From NCBI GenBank assembly GCA_039707465.1, contig CM077644.1, positions 200,791,962 through 200,855,961 of the forward strand: a stretch of DNA of 64,000 bases. Reading direction: 5' to 3'. Within the stretch, counting starts at the first letter, position 1. The number at the start of each line of letters is the position of its first letter. This DNA is from Rhabdophis nuchalis (lineage: Eukaryota; Chordata; Lepidosauria; Squamata; Natricidae). Under the pieces are notes generated by a model, which saw only the letters and a list, made by a program, of their open reading frames with translations, was not told the origin of the DNA and ran no database searches. The position numbers and the translations under genes were made by a program. This document shows positions 24,236 to 35,863 of the stretch, one piece after another.

Positions 24236-24582
24236 CAGTGATGGCAAACCTATGGCATGGGTGCCACAGGTGGCACACGGAACCATTTCTTAGGGCACGC
24301 GAGGCATTGACCTGTCAGCTCCAGCACACATGTGTGCGCTAGCCAGCTGCCCTCTGGAGGCTTCAGGGAAGCTCCTGAAGCCTCTGGAGGAGGAGAGGGG
24401 ACGCTGTTTTAACCCTCCCCAGGCTCCTAGAAAGCCTTTGGAGCCTGGGGAGGGAGAAAAAAATGCGCCAAAAGCAGGGGGTCACGCACTTAGCATTATG
24501 GGTGTGGCACGCCCACTCATGACCCCCCCCCTGCGCTCCCCCCGCTTTTGGCACACAAGCCAAAAAAGGTTAACCATCACTG
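24236..24582. mobile_element. hAT element with perfect 8-bp TSD
   Basis: Ends CAGTGATGGCAAACC and GGTTAACCATCACTG, inverted repeats with few mismatches, flanked by exact duplications ctctatag (24228-24235 and 24583-24590). Inserted into the LINE, whose sequence continues either side. GC-rich interior with a CCTCCCCAGGCTCC inverted motif; no transposase, so non-autonomous. Confidence 0.95.
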
Positions 24583-24774
24583 CTCTATAGCATCATTTTG
24601 AGGGTAGGAGCTGAAACAATTTATGTCCGGCCCTCTTTTTGACTTGTGCAGTATACAGGTCCTCAGTGGAAGGCAGTTTGGCAATAATTGTTTTTTTCTG
24701 CAGTTCTGATTATCCTCTGAAGTCTGTGTATGTCTTGCTGGGTTGCAGAACCAAACCAGACACTTACAGAGTGG

Positions 24775-24870
24775 AGTTACTTGGAGAAAAGTACAATAAG
24801 TAACATCCTCTGACACAATGGAATTGCATAAAAGGTAATCATAGTATGGGAGAGTTTCTTAAAGTGTGGT
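24775..24870. repeat. Segment duplicated at 25503-25600
   Basis: GTTACTTGGAGAAAAGTACA with the following ATAAGTAACATCCTCTGA and GGAATTGCATAAAAGG blocks recurs at 25503-25600 with a few substitutions. It interrupts the LINE. It may be two copies of an unknown short element. Confidence 0.7.
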
Positions 24871-24910
24871 TCCTGAGTTGGTGCAGAAACACCATTCTTT
24901 GTTGTGCTTT

Positions 24911-26018
24911 TTGGATTATTTTATTTCAAAATAATTGAGGGACATTTTTTTTCTTATTAAAAAAAAACTTAGAATAGCAAGGGAGAAAGAAAGAGCAGAG
25001 GGTTAGGATCATTTATTGTTCCCTCTCCCAGCTTACTTCTAACAAACATCAAGTCACTAAGGTCAGTTGGATATTCCACCATTTTGTTTGGCATCCCAGA
25101 CAAGCACCTGAAAAGCTGATCCCTAAAATTTGTCTTGCAAAACTTCAACGATGTTCAATCCCTACCCCCCCCCCCCACCCAGCCCCCTTTTTGTAAAATA
25201 TATATATATTGCTCTAGCAAAAAAGACACCTGGCCAAGGGAAGGAGGGGGTGGTGAGGGAAACCCAAAAGACAACAAATTATATTGATTGTGCATTTTTG
25301 CTGTGATTTAATTAGAAAGGGCCCCATGAGAAGCAATTACCTGATTACAGAAGAATATCTTGTGATAGCAGAATAACAAATAATTAGGAAAACATAAATA
25401 GCAGAAGATACAGAGCAATAACAACACTGAATGCAGAATTTGAAACATTAAACTACAGTATTGTTAACATTTTTATATCCAGGTATAGTAGTTGTATCGA
25501 CTGCGGTTACTTGGACAAAAGTACAATAAGTAGCACCCTCTGATACAAGGGAATTGCATAAATGGTAATTTACCTGTGTTTCTTAAAGTGTGGTTCCAGG
25601 TCCCCTGGGGTAGTCCCCCAAGATCCTCTTGGGGTCTGTCAAATCAATATGATTTGCCAGTTTATATTGAAATACAATGCAATAGTAATTCCCACCAGAC
25701 AATTGTGAAAAGCTGGTGCAGCGGTGAAACCATCTATTTTCATTTTTAATATGATAAATATAAATACACATAATCTATATAAAAAGTTCTTTTGGAGTCC
25801 TCCATGATTTTTACAAGTAGGAAAAGATTCAGGGGAAAAAGAAAAAAATTAAGAAACACAGCAATAGGGAATAGCCATACTTGATTAACATGTACACTAA
25901 AATTTGACCAAGAGTCAAAAACTTAATTATTAATGTAGGGACCTTTACGGAGCATGTGTTAAATTGGTTTACAGCATTGGAATAGTTTTATATTTACTAC
26001 TACTTTTTACTATTTTTA
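24911..26018. other. Mostly non-coding; C13 run
   Basis: Apart from the duplicated block at 25503-25600, nothing is recognised. A 13-base C run lies at 25167-25179, and a TATATATATATT stretch follows at 25199. Confidence 0.5.
25503..25600. repeat. Second copy of the 24775-24870 segment
   Basis: GTTACTTGGACAAAAGTACA, ATAAGTAGCACCCTCTGA, GGAATTGCATAAATGG and TTTCTTAAAGTGTGGTTCC follow in the same order as at 24775. The sequence to its right (to about 25660) differs from the first copy's flank. Confidence 0.7.
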
Positions 26019-26026
26019 TTATAGAT

Positions 26027-26160
26027 CAATCTTTCTCCACATTGGCAACTCTCAATTTTGTGGACTTCGATTCTCAGAATTCCCCAGGTAGTATGCTGAC
26101 TGGGGTATTGTAGGAGTTGAAGTCCACGCAGCTTATAATTCGCAAGATTGAAAAATGCTG
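26027..26160. mobile_element. Old palindromic hAT MITE
   Basis: The halves are imperfect inverted copies: TTTTGTGGACTTCGATTCTC on the left against GGAGTTGAAGTCCACGC on the right. Flanks ttatagat (26019-26026) and ttatagac (26161-26168) agree at 7 of 8 bases. It is a diverged relative of the near-perfect palindromes at 28015 and 36494. Confidence 0.7.
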
Positions 26161-26168
26161 TTATAGAC

Positions 26169-26720
26169 AGCCACTGAAATTAGGATAATGAATCATAGAT
26201 ATTATGATTTACAGCTCCAAAGCTTGCAGAATCTTTAAATCAAGATTCAGGATCAAAGTAGAAACAAAGTGCATACTTTTAAAAATATTTTAAAAGGAAA
26301 AGGAAGATTTTAGAGATAAACATTTCTGTGCCCAAATTAGGAAAGCAAGTAGAATGCACATTCCTGTTGATGGGAATTAACCCAAAAATCCAATAAAGGT
26401 GCCAGTATAAAGAAGCAGAAAACTTTGCTCTGGAATTCAAGTTATCTTTAAGGAATCGGTAACTGCTTTAGTTTGATGTTGCTTTAAGATTTAATGGTGT
26501 CTGTTAGAGATCCTATTTTGATTCCTACTCCTCTGTATAAGAAGGGCATTTGATATAATTTCAGATTGTTAATGTTTTATTTTTCTTGTCATTAATTTCT
26601 TCATAAATAACTGGAAAACCATGCTTTTTGCTGAGATCACTAATGATAGTGTTGGTGAGAGCATGGCATGTATTTTTGGAATTGCGCTTCATAAACCATA
26701 TTGTATATTTTGAAGGGCTA
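26169..26720. other. Non-coding, no recognisable element
   Basis: AT-rich; no boundary, RNA gene or frame recognised. Confidence 0.5.
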
Positions 26721-27148
26721 TCTATATAAATAAAAATGTAATAAGAGTTTGTTCAAAACCGTTAATCTCTAAAAGCACTGCACTGATGGCTTCCAAATTT
26801 TCACACAACATTCCTTTCGAATACGGCACCAATGATATATATATAGATTGTGTAGATGTCACACCTGTGCCAGGAACACACAATGGAAATGTAAAAAATT
26901 GTAAAAAAAAGTAGGTAGATGGATACAGAGAGAGCAGTGGGCCACAGGTATTATGTCCTCCTTTATGATGTAGGTAGGTAGGTAGGTAGGTAGGTAGGTA
27001 GGTAGGTAGGTAGGTAGGTAGGTAGGTAGGTGGAGAGAGGGAGAAATACAGAAATACATGTTTGTGTGTATAGGTGTAGATCTACACACAGATTGGTTGG
27101 CCATTTAACCAGACTGGGCCCCAGCAATGTGTGGCTGGGAACAGCTAG
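26721..27148 (+). mobile_element. Non-autonomous Helitron, copy 3
   Basis: Starts TCTATATAAATAAAAATG after A and ends ACAGCTAG before T. Over its first ~250 bases it is nearly identical to copy 1 (4738), then shows a purer (GGTA)n run (26969-27030) and the same ending. The 3' hairpin is partly decayed (the arms are GGCCCCA and TGTGGCT). Near-identity with copy 1 suggests fairly recent activity of the family. Confidence 0.85.
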
Positions 27149-27640
27149 TTTGAAATAAGAAAGTTTGATATTGTATATCCCTCAGGAAGTTATTTAATCT
27201 CCTCAATTGAATGAATAACTAAAACCAACTGTTATATATCTTTTTGGTCCAAAGCCAGGGGGCTTCATTACGAATTACTTCATTATTTTATAAATTTTAC
27301 TTTTTTCCCCACTACCGCCCTATTTATTTTACGTTAGCCAAAAAGGTTGCAGGTTTGGAAAACAGTGGGGTTATAGGGAGGAAGCCAGGGCAGGCAGCTT
27401 ATAGAAGAAAGATGGTATCAGCAAGAATTATCAAGTTCCTATCCAAAGGGGCCAGAAGTAGGACCGGGATGGTAGAGCCAATGGGCTTCTGAAACCTGAG
27501 ATTTGAAACCTACATTCTTGCTTAGGATTGTGCCACTACAGTCATGCAGGAAGATGGTGGGTAAAGGACTTATGTATGATATTTTCCTCAAGTCTTAGGA
27601 TAGGATATAGGATGATCATGGAGAGCTCCTTACAGGATTT
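27149..27640. other. Non-coding, no recognisable element
   Basis: A small open frame (27244-27492, plus) has no recognisable family. Nothing else seen. Confidence 0.45.
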
Positions 27641-28006
27641 TTTAAAATTTTATTTATTTATTAGTTTGTCACTCATGTACAAGATAAAAGGTATCAGTAT
27701 AAACATGGACATGAATACAGGAAATGGGGACAAATAAATGGGGACAATAGGACAGGGACGTAAGGCATGGTGGTGCACTTATGCATGCCCCTACTGACCT
27801 CTTAGGAATGGGGTGAGGTCAACAGTAGACAGTTTAAGCTTAAAGTTATGAGGGTTTGAGGATGTAACAACAGAGTCAGGTAGTACATTTCAGGCATTGA
27901 CTGTTGCTGAAGTCGTATTTTCTGCAATCGAGTTTGTATCTATTGTGTGCTCGTGTATTATTGTGGTTGAAGCTGAAGTAGTCATGGACAAGTAGGATGT
28001 TATATA
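27641..28006 (-). repeat. CR1-type LINE fragment (antisense)
   Basis: Starts with an ATTTATTTATTA tail complement and continues GGGGACAATAGGACAGGGAC, TGGTGCACTTATGCATGCCC, CTACTGACCTCTTAGGAATG and TTGCTGAAGTCGTATTTTCT in the order I recognise from a common snake LINE; class assignment within CR1/L3 is from memory. Interrupted on the right by a hAT palindrome. Confidence 0.6.
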
Positions 28007-28014
28007 TGTTAGTT

Positions 28015-28149
28015 CAGGGGTCTGCAAAGTTGGGTCTTTTAAGATGGGTGAACTTCAACTCCCACAATCCCCCAGCCAGCATAGCTGGCTGGGGAAATCT
28101 GGGAGTTGAAGTCCACCCATCTTAAAAGACCCAACTTTGCAGACCCCTG
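28015..28149. mobile_element. Near-perfect palindromic hAT MITE
   Basis: 135 bp whose two halves are inverted copies almost throughout, meeting at CAGCATAGCTGGCTGG. Ends CAGGGGTCTGC and GCAGACCCCTG. Exact 8-bp duplications tgttagtt at 28007-28014 and 28150-28157. No coding capacity. Confidence 0.95.
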
Positions 28150-28157
28150 TGTTAGTT

Positions 28158-28627
28158 CAATGTTTTTCTTCTGGGATTTATAATGTTATTTTCTATTTTT
28201 GATGTTCTTGCTGTTTTTAATGTTGAACACTATCCAGAGTCTTTATAGAGTTGGGCAGTCTTCTCACATAAAGTAACTGATTAAACAGATTCAGGCATAT
28301 GGATATAACGAAAGGAAGGTTTATTTTTATATGGAGATGACTGTCAAGCCTTCTTCACTCAGAAGAGATGGCATGGATCAAGTGTTCAGCTTAATAGAAC
28401 CATTTGTGAGAAAATACAGTAATTTGAGCAATAACGTTTAACAGAAAGGAAAATGTTTTAAGTGACACTGGAACGATTCACTTATAAAGAAGGAACCCGG
28501 CAAAAAGAAATAATCCAAGAAAATACTGCAAACATAGGGTTGGAAAGATGTACATATGACACTTAGTTGTTACAAGAATGGAAATGAAATTATATAAAGG
28601 GCAAAGATGAATAATGAACCTCTAAGT
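28158..28627. other. Non-coding, no recognisable element
   Basis: AT-rich spacer between two hAT insertions; nothing recognised. Confidence 0.5.
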
Positions 28628-29169
28628 CCGGGATGGCGAACCTATGGCATGCAGAGCCATTTGCCAGGGCACACGAGGCACTGCCCTGTCAGCTGGTCAG
28701 CACGCATGCGTGCTGGCCAGCTGAGTTCACCCTTTTTTAAAGCCATTTTTCATCCTCCCCAGGCTCCAGAGGCTTTATAGGAGCCTGGGGAGGGCGAAAA
28801 GAGGCCCTCCGGAGGCTGCCTGAGCTTCCCTGAAGCCTCTGGGGTACTTTAAATGATGCTCCAAGCTAACCGGAAGTCACTTATTTGCCCTCCGAAGGCT
28901 TCAGGGAAGCTTCCTGAAGGCCCCTGAAGCCTCTGGAGGGCCTCCGGGGGGGGAGGTTGTTTTAACCCTCCCCAGACTCCTATAAAGCCTCTGGAGCCTG
29001 GGGAGGCCGAAAAAAGCATGCAAAAAAAGGGGGGGGGGAGCTCTTGTAGTGCGCACATGTGCACTGGGGCGAATCGCATGTTGCACTTTGGATGTGGCAT
29101 GCCCATGCACAACCCCCCTGCGCTTCCCCCACTTATGGCACACGAGTCAAAAAAGGTTTGGCATCACTG
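28628..29169. mobile_element. hAT element (TGATGGCGAACC family)
   Basis: Left end CCGGGATGGCGAACCTATGG, right end GTTTGGCATCACTG. Exact duplications ctctaagt at 28620-28627 and 29170-29177. It is a longer relative of 24236-24582: the extra ~200 bp comes mainly from a duplicated CTGAAGCCTCTGG/CCTCCCCAGGCTCC module. Contains an eight- to nine-G run at 29030. Confidence 0.9.
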
Positions 29170-29177
29170 CTCTAAGT

Positions 29178-31818
29178 CCTCTAAAACCACCCCCACCAAA
29201 GAGCCTCTAAGATCAAACCCACCAATTTTGACAGGGCAAGCCACTAAAATATAAATTGAGTCCCACTCCTTACTAGATTTGACGTTATTACCTAGCTTGG
29301 TAATGAAATATCAGCAAGAAAACAACCAAGATCAGAGCACCAAGGACCCTTCATTTCAACCCTGAGCTACAAGTATACTCCCTTACTGAATATTGGTCCA
29401 TCTTGAAAGAAGCAAGCAATAATCTAAACTGGGTCACCTCCCTCATCTTTTCAGTTCAGGGTCTACTTTGAATCGGAGAATTATTACCCCTTATCTGCAG
29501 TTAGGAGTGTTTTCTTTCCTCCATCCTCCTTTCTTGAAATTTGCTTTTGCAATGCAGTAGCTACCAAGGAGAGTAATAAGGTGTACAAAGGAGAGATCAT
29601 CTCTGCCTTTGGGCTGCCAGCACTATTAATTTATCATTATCTACTATACTATGGCAGCCATGTATGGAAGTTTCAACACGGTTGGGAAAATGGAGGCACT
29701 AATGTGATTGGGCACACAGCAGGTTTTGAATTGATTTTGGAATTAAAGGAGCTATTTTTAGGAGAACAAATAAAATTACAAATCAAACTGGAGGAGGCTG
29801 TACGTGTTTCCCATCGTGAGATGTCGTCTTTGTTGCTTTTCATTATATTCACATCTTTTGGAATAAGTTATTCTTTGTGTTTTGGTATACTGATAAGCAA
29901 ACTGCTAATTTGTGGTTTTTTCTGTTAGTTGGCTTGTTTATCATTACAGCAAGACAGAATAAAATACCAGCACTGAATAATAAACAAAATACAGCTGAAC
30001 TGTTCAAAGGCAGACCCATTTACTGTTTTAAACCAAGGAGAAAATCTGCTTTTGCATTCTGTTATTTGAATGTACTTATTCCACGTTCTTTATTGTAGCT
30101 TGTCAAAATATTTTATATAATCTGGTGGGTAATTTACCTTTCCTAATCAGATCTGTGAAGGAGAAAAAATCCACCTTTGTGCATTACTCATAAACAGTTA
30201 TATAAAGTCAATATGCTTCTCTTAAAAATCATAAAGACAGCCATGTAAAATACACAATAAAGAATATAATGAAATTTTAGGACTTTCAGAATATTAACTA
30301 TATGTGGTTGTGAATATGGTATAGTATATTTAATTTTCTATGTGCACGTATTACACTTGCTCTTCTATGACATCTAAATGTAAGGGAAAAACCAATGATT
30401 CGCTAGTGACAAATTTGGTTTATTAAATCAACATTCATCTTGCAACTGCTTTACAAGCAACTTTTTTTAAACATATGGGGTAGATTGTATAATTCTGAAC
30501 CAAGAGATATTACCGTTTACAACTGTGATGGCAATGAGTGATGTTAGATCAATGTCTGAAATGGACCATTGATAAAAAAAAACATGAAAGTGACCAAAAA
30601 TGGCAGATCATGTCCTTTTTTCTTATACTTCTTCTATTTTTTAAAGCACTCTAGTTAGATTTGAATCTTGCTACAGCTTCACCCTGGAGCATAGAATAAA
30701 AAGATGACCAACTCTATATATAATTCAAGTGAATAAATAAATAATGTATGCTTAAATTAATGTATCTCTTCTATGGAAGGTAAGCACAAGCCTACCTTAA
30801 GGGAAGGTATTATACCCACCTCAGGCACAATCTGTCCTCTTTCTACTTCAATATGCTTAATTCAGAAATGTCTCCATTAAAAATGCAGAAAAATTGTTGC
30901 ATTGACAGTATGACCTTGAGCATATACATGATATTATCTCTCTGCAATGCTTTTTTTCCCCTCCAAGTCTGGAAGATACTAGACATCTAGTGCTCCAAAA
31001 CTTGTTCTCCTTTCAAAATTAATGGTAGAACATATTACCGGGAGAAACAAGATTCGGGCCCAATCAACTTTCTTATTCCAGTCATTTTTTGAGAGGATAG
31101 TCAGGACTTAGGTCCATCAGGAATGGCACAGTATGATAGCAAGATGTGATGATAGCATTACTTGCAAAGAAAAGATGTAACATATAAAATAAGTGCAGCC
31201 ATTAGAACTGACAGGAGACAGGAATCTAATTTGTATTCTGCAACTTAGCTTGCTTTACATTTACAAGAACATGGGGTTTAATAAGTTAAGGAATGTGACT
31301 TACATTGTCTATTTTTGCAGAGTTTTATACTACAAGAAATCTCTTGGGGCAAAATAGCCACAAGCATTTTTTTTTGCCTAGGAGCGATCCATTTTGGGGG
31401 CTGCTTCTGAGATGTAGCTATTCAGCACAGCTCTATTGACTTCCATGAAACAATGTTAACATACCATCAAATTATGATTCATTTCTGTCTACTGCACAGA
31501 TGTTTCAGATTGTAATATTATAGATTTCTGTTCAGGGAAAAGTATTAGAGGCTGATCCTAGGAAGGCGATGATGTTCACATGGGCTTCACAGCGTCAAAA
31601 TCTTCCCCATTCAGTTGAGAAATGGGATACTATGTCAGAAAGAAAGGGAAGGAGATCATTGTTATTCCAGAATCATAAAAACACAGAACCTTTTGTCTTG
31701 CATTCTGGGGATACATTGGCATGTAAGATCTGCAAGGGAACTACAAACATCTTTTGGACAACAAAAGCTTAACGTAAAGTATGGAGGTTACCTAAGTCCA
31801 ACAATGGAGAAAATGTTT
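29178..31818. other. Non-coding, no recognisable element
   Basis: About 2.6 kb without a recognised repeat. A 115-residue open frame (29581-29928, plus) has no recognisable domain and no splice or initiation context that I would defend. Confidence 0.45.
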
Positions 31819-31826
31819 CTACATAT

Positions 31827-32009
31827 CAGTGGTGGGTTTCAAATTTTTTTAGAACCTACTCTCTAGATATGGCCTATTTTGTGGGAGTGGCTTGGCAGTC
31901 ATGTGACAGGGTGGGAGTGGCCAACTTGTAAAATGTGGTGAAACTCATTTAACAACACTCTTGCTTAGCAATCAAAATTTTGGGCTCAATTGTGATGATA
32001 AATTCTTTC

Positions 32010-32077
<68 letters not shown>

Positions 32078-32290
32078 TCCTTTCCTTTCCTTTCCTTTCC
32101 TTTCCTTTCTTACTTTCTGCCTTCCTTTCCTTTCCTTCCCATTGGGTTACTCGCAGCGGCAGGCCAGACTTACTTCTGGGTCCGCCAGTGGAACCCTCTC
32201 TCACCGGTTCTCTAAATTTCACCTTCCTACTGTATTTTCTGTATTTTCTGCTCTTGCGAGTAGGTGTGCGCCTGCAGAAACCCACCACTG
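31827..32290. mobile_element. hAT element carrying a (CTTT)n array
   Basis: Left end CAGTGGTGGGTTTC is the exact reverse complement of the right end GAAACCCACCACTG. Exact 8-bp duplications ctacatat at 31819-31826 and 32291-32298. The interior has a piece shared with the TACAGGTAGTCC family (TTGGGCTCAATTGTGAT) and a CTTT then CCTTT array (32006-32110), apparently expanded after insertion or carried by the element. Confidence 0.95.
32006..32110. repeat. (CTTT)n to (CCTTT)n microsatellite
   Basis: About 18 tetranucleotide units pass into a pentanucleotide TTTCC variant. Open frames through it give phenylalanine, serine and leucine repeats and are not genes. Confidence 0.95.
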
Positions 32291-32298
32291 CTACATAT

Positions 32299-33402
32299 GT
32301 ATAGCAAAATGTGTGACTTCGATGCAGGGGTATCTGTTTGTTAGAGGACAAGAAAAGGTCAAATTGGGTGGTGCTTTGATTGCATAATCACAAATGTCAC
32401 CTTGCCTTTTTCATTCTCTCATCTCCTGTCCTCCCAGTAGATGCACAATTTTGGCATTTGGCAGTTTCTAAAAGTTGATGAATAAGCATTCATAAAATCT
32501 GGCACCTTAAAAATAAAGTGGCCTGGATTTTAAAAAAAAAGATAACGAACTAAGAAGAGGTAGATATTTCAGAGAACACCAATTTTTTTCAGAGCAAGAG
32601 ATCACATTTAGAATAAAGAATTGAGGACCTAGCTGCTTAATTCTTTATTGTAAAGAACTGCATATATTTCTCCAGGCAAACTCTAAGGAGCAAAAAAGAA
32701 AAAAAAAAGAAAAAAAGAAAAAGGAGCAAGGGATTATGTCTGTAAAAAAACAGACAGATCAAAGATAGGTGAAGACTTTGTCTGCATACATATTAATGGC
32801 CTGAATGCCGGCCCTAATTTCCAAGGTAGCTATAAGAGTTTCTGCTTACATTTTTCACGCTAAAATGAAATGAAATGAAAAGCCGTGTCCCCCCAAAATA
32901 GCTGAATATAGGAAGAATGTGGTATCAAACAATAATTCTATGGTTTAGGTATGGTACTTTGGGGGGTGAGGGTGTCCATTTGCCTAGGATTAACATATCT
33001 GAGCTGCAAAACGCCAGTCAACCTTTGACAAGTACAAACAGAATTGTGTGTCTCTTTTCTGCCATCTTGTGGTTGTACGGCTTTTATAATCAATATATGT
33101 AAACTACGTATTAACATTAGTCTTCTGGAACTTTTCGGAAAAGCTGGTAAAGACTACATATTTTCTACCAGCAATATTAAAGTAAAAATGGTTCTTTCTT
33201 CCTTGTGAACAGTTTGAGGACTATGAAATGGCAGCAAGAAAATACAAAATTCCCTAATTCTTTGCTTTCTTCTAGAGGGCGACTAGATGTGGTTGGATCA
33301 TAACCATGTGGTGAAATGTAGCCTGATTCCCAAGAGGAGGGGGATGAATTCTAGAGAGCAAAAAGACCATAAAGCTTAGAAAGTTTGGGTGGCAGGAAGA
33401 GG
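32299..33402. other. Non-coding, no recognisable element
   Basis: A-rich stretch at 32693-32722. No element boundary or exon recognised. Confidence 0.5.
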
Positions 33403-33410
33403 GTTAAAAC

Positions 33411-33704
33411 CAGAGGTGGTATTCAGCAGGTTCTGACCAGTTCTGAAAAACCGGTAGCAGAAATTTTGAGTAGTCCAGAGAACCAGTAAATACCACCTCT
33501 GACTGACTTCACCCCCATATTTCTCTGCCTCCTGAGTCCCAGCTGATCAGGAGGAAATGGGGATTTTATAGTACCCTTCCGCTGGAGTGTGGAGAGAATG
33601 GATGTGTTGCAGAATCCTTCCCCTGCCACACCCACCAAGCCATGCCCCTCCCACCAAGCCATGCCCACAGAACCGGTAATAAAACATTTTGAATCCCATC
33701 ACTG
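33411..33704. mobile_element. hAT element (CAGAGGTG family)
   Basis: Left end CAGAGGTGGTATTCAGCAGG, right end TTTGAATCCCATCACTG, exact duplications gttaaaac at 33403-33410 and 33705-33712. Interior ACCAAGCCATGCCC repeats. Close relative of 53026-53278. No transposase. Confidence 0.95.
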
Positions 33705-33712
33705 GTTAAAAC

Positions 33713-34669
33713 AATTCTTCCCTAGCAATTCCCAGAGTATAGCTATAGTTATCTTAACACTTGCTTTAATCTAGCAAGATTCTGTCCATAGACGAAGAAC
33801 AATAAGCAAAACTACTCAGAAATATCTCCATCTGTTGTTCTTGGTTCTTGGGGGCCTGACAATCCATGATGTGGCATCAGAATACATCCGGCAGCATGTT
33901 GTCAGAATTGAATCTGCCCATTGGATCTGATCTTCAAGAAAGGGCCTGTTGAAAGTTCCCTTAGGTCTGCAAAGCAAGGGAGGGAAGAAGGGCTCTCCCT
34001 AGTGGTACACATAACCTTCATCCTGCCTCAGTTCCATAAACAGGAGACTGTAATTTCAATGCACTTTCAAACCCAGTAATAATACACAGAGTCTTGATTT
34101 AGATTAGTAAATTAATTATGGTTATTTAATCATTGTGATTTGACTGCTGAGAATTTCTAGCCATCATGTACAAGACATATGGCCTTGGAAGTAGTGGATT
34201 GAATTGTCACAACAATATGAAGTTCTTCCTGTAAATTAAACATATTAGCTTATTTGTAGTATAAACAGAGGTCATATAATCATTTTACTTGCACTCAGTG
34301 GGTAAATGATCAGTTTGCAATTTTCAAAGTTCAGGGTGAAATTTAGATTTTATTTGGTTTATGTAAATTAACAGGGGTTGTATTTAAAGCTAAATATTAA
34401 AAGAAACAGTGGATTTTTGTGAAGGTTTATATCTTGATGAATAGTTTGATTTGGCAACTTGCAGTATCCTTTCTTTAAAAGAAGCTGGAAGAATACCTAA
34501 ATGGCTAATAAGAGTGAAAACTAGAGAATCATATTGCTATGAATAATTGAACTTGAATCCAATTACTCAGTGAAGCATATTATTAATTTATTTTTTTATC
34601 CTCCAAAGAATACAAAAGCAATTTAAAACTGAAACGCAGTGTAGATACGCTACCTACAACAATGCAATA
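33713..34669. other. Non-coding, no recognisable element
   Basis: AT-rich, nothing recognised. Confidence 0.5.
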
Positions 34670-34671
34670 TA

Positions 34672-35185
34672 CCATATTTTTCAGAGTATAAGACGCACCG
34701 GAATATAAGACGCACCCAGGTTTTGAAGAGGCAATTTTTTTAAAAAAAAGTAGGTAGGTAGATAGAGGGATAGAGAGGGAGAGAAAGAGAGAGAAATACA
34801 GTAGGTAGGTAGGGAGAGAGAGAGAGTAGGTAGAGGGAGGGAGGGAGGGAGGGAGGGAGGGAGGGAGAAATAGAGTAGGTAGGTAAGGAGAGAGAGAGTG
34901 TAGCTAGGTAGGTAGGTAGAGGGATAGAGAGAAATATATATAAGGAGAAATACAGTAGATAGGTAGGGGGAGAAAGAGACTAGGTAGATAGAGGAGGGGA
35001 AATAGAGAAATACAGTAGGTAGGTAGGGAAAGAGAGAGAGTGCAGATAGGTAGGTAGGTAGAGGGATAGAGAGAGAGAAATAGAGAGAGAGAAATACAGT
35101 AGATAGGTAGGGAGAGAGAGAGAGTAGGTAGGTAGGTATATAGGGGGGGAGAAATACAGTAGATAGAAAGAGAGTGTAGATAGGT

Positions 35186-35246
<61 letters not shown>

Positions 35247-35861
35247 CAGTAGATAGGTAGGTAGGTTGATGTTTCCAGATGTTTCCCATGTGCTGGAGAA
35301 GGAAATCACTTACCACCTTTGGAACAAATCTTTGTTTCTGCAAGTACAGTACTTGATCAACGTAATTCTCATCAATCACTCTAACAGCTTTTCAAAAGGG
35401 GGAAAACCCCTTTTTGCACTTTGCAAACCTCCCCCAAACGGCCCATTTCCCCCAAAAATGGGCCCATTTTTTTTCAAATAAAAGACATGAAGAGCCTTGG
35501 GGGGGGCTTGCAGAATGCTCCTGGGGGGGGGGGCAAAATGAGGAAAAACCAGCCCATTTTTGACCAAAAACGGGCCTTTTTTGGTCAAACAAATTGCATG
35601 CATAGCCTTATGGAGGCTTATAGAGTGCTGCTGGGGGCTGGGGGGGGGGGCAAAAACGCCCTGGTTTTTTGCTCATTTCTGCCCTCCCCAGCCCCCAGGA
35701 GCTCTCTGAAAGCTTCCATAAGGGTATGCACATGGCCATTTTGGTGAAGGGGCAGGGTTTCAGGAGGCAACAAAATGCTGTATTCGATGTATAAGACGCA
35801 CCCAGATTTTCAGCCTCTTTTTAGAGGAAAAAAGGTGCATCTTATACTCCGAAAAATACGG
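34672..35861. mobile_element. TA-flanked DNA transposon, non-autonomous
   Basis: The left end (CCATATTTTTCAGAGTATAA then GACGCACC) and the right end (GGTGCATCTTATACTCCG then AAAAATACGG) are inverted repeats of ~28 bp with few mismatches, bounded by TA at 34670 and 35862. The interior is a ~500-bp purine-rich mosaic of GTAG, GAGA and GAAATACAGTAG units (34752-35265) plus G-rich tracts near 35500-35650. The long serine/leucine-rich open frame on the minus strand (34681-35379) is the complement of that simple sequence. Superfamily not certain; a TA target suggests Tc1/mariner-like. Confidence 0.8.
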
Positions 35862-35863
35862 TA

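Larger units (their letters stand above)
23861..24910 (-). repeat. Snake CR1/L3-type LINE, 3' part
   Basis: Antisense on the plus strand from TCTTTATTGGCCAAGTGTAA at the AATAG tail, through CTCAGTGTACCT and GAGATGGGTGATGGGAACGA, to a coding part. On the minus strand that part gives VWFGSATQQDIHRLQRIIRT and GPVYCTSQKEGR, the region downstream of the RT in this LINE group. It is split by a hAT (24236-24582) and an unrelated ~95-bp segment (24775-24870), then resumes with GAGTTGGTGCAGAAACACC. Inactive. Confidence 0.8.

Noticed and set aside
31961..32387. Open frames rich in Phe, Ser and Leu (plus) and Lys, Glu and Arg (minus)
   Set aside because: They cross a (CTTT)n array within a hAT element; no domain.
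34681..35379. 232-residue Ser/Leu/Tyr-rich open frame on the minus strand
   Set aside because: It is the complement of GTAG/GAGA simple sequence inside a DNA transposon; composition alone explains the lack of stops.
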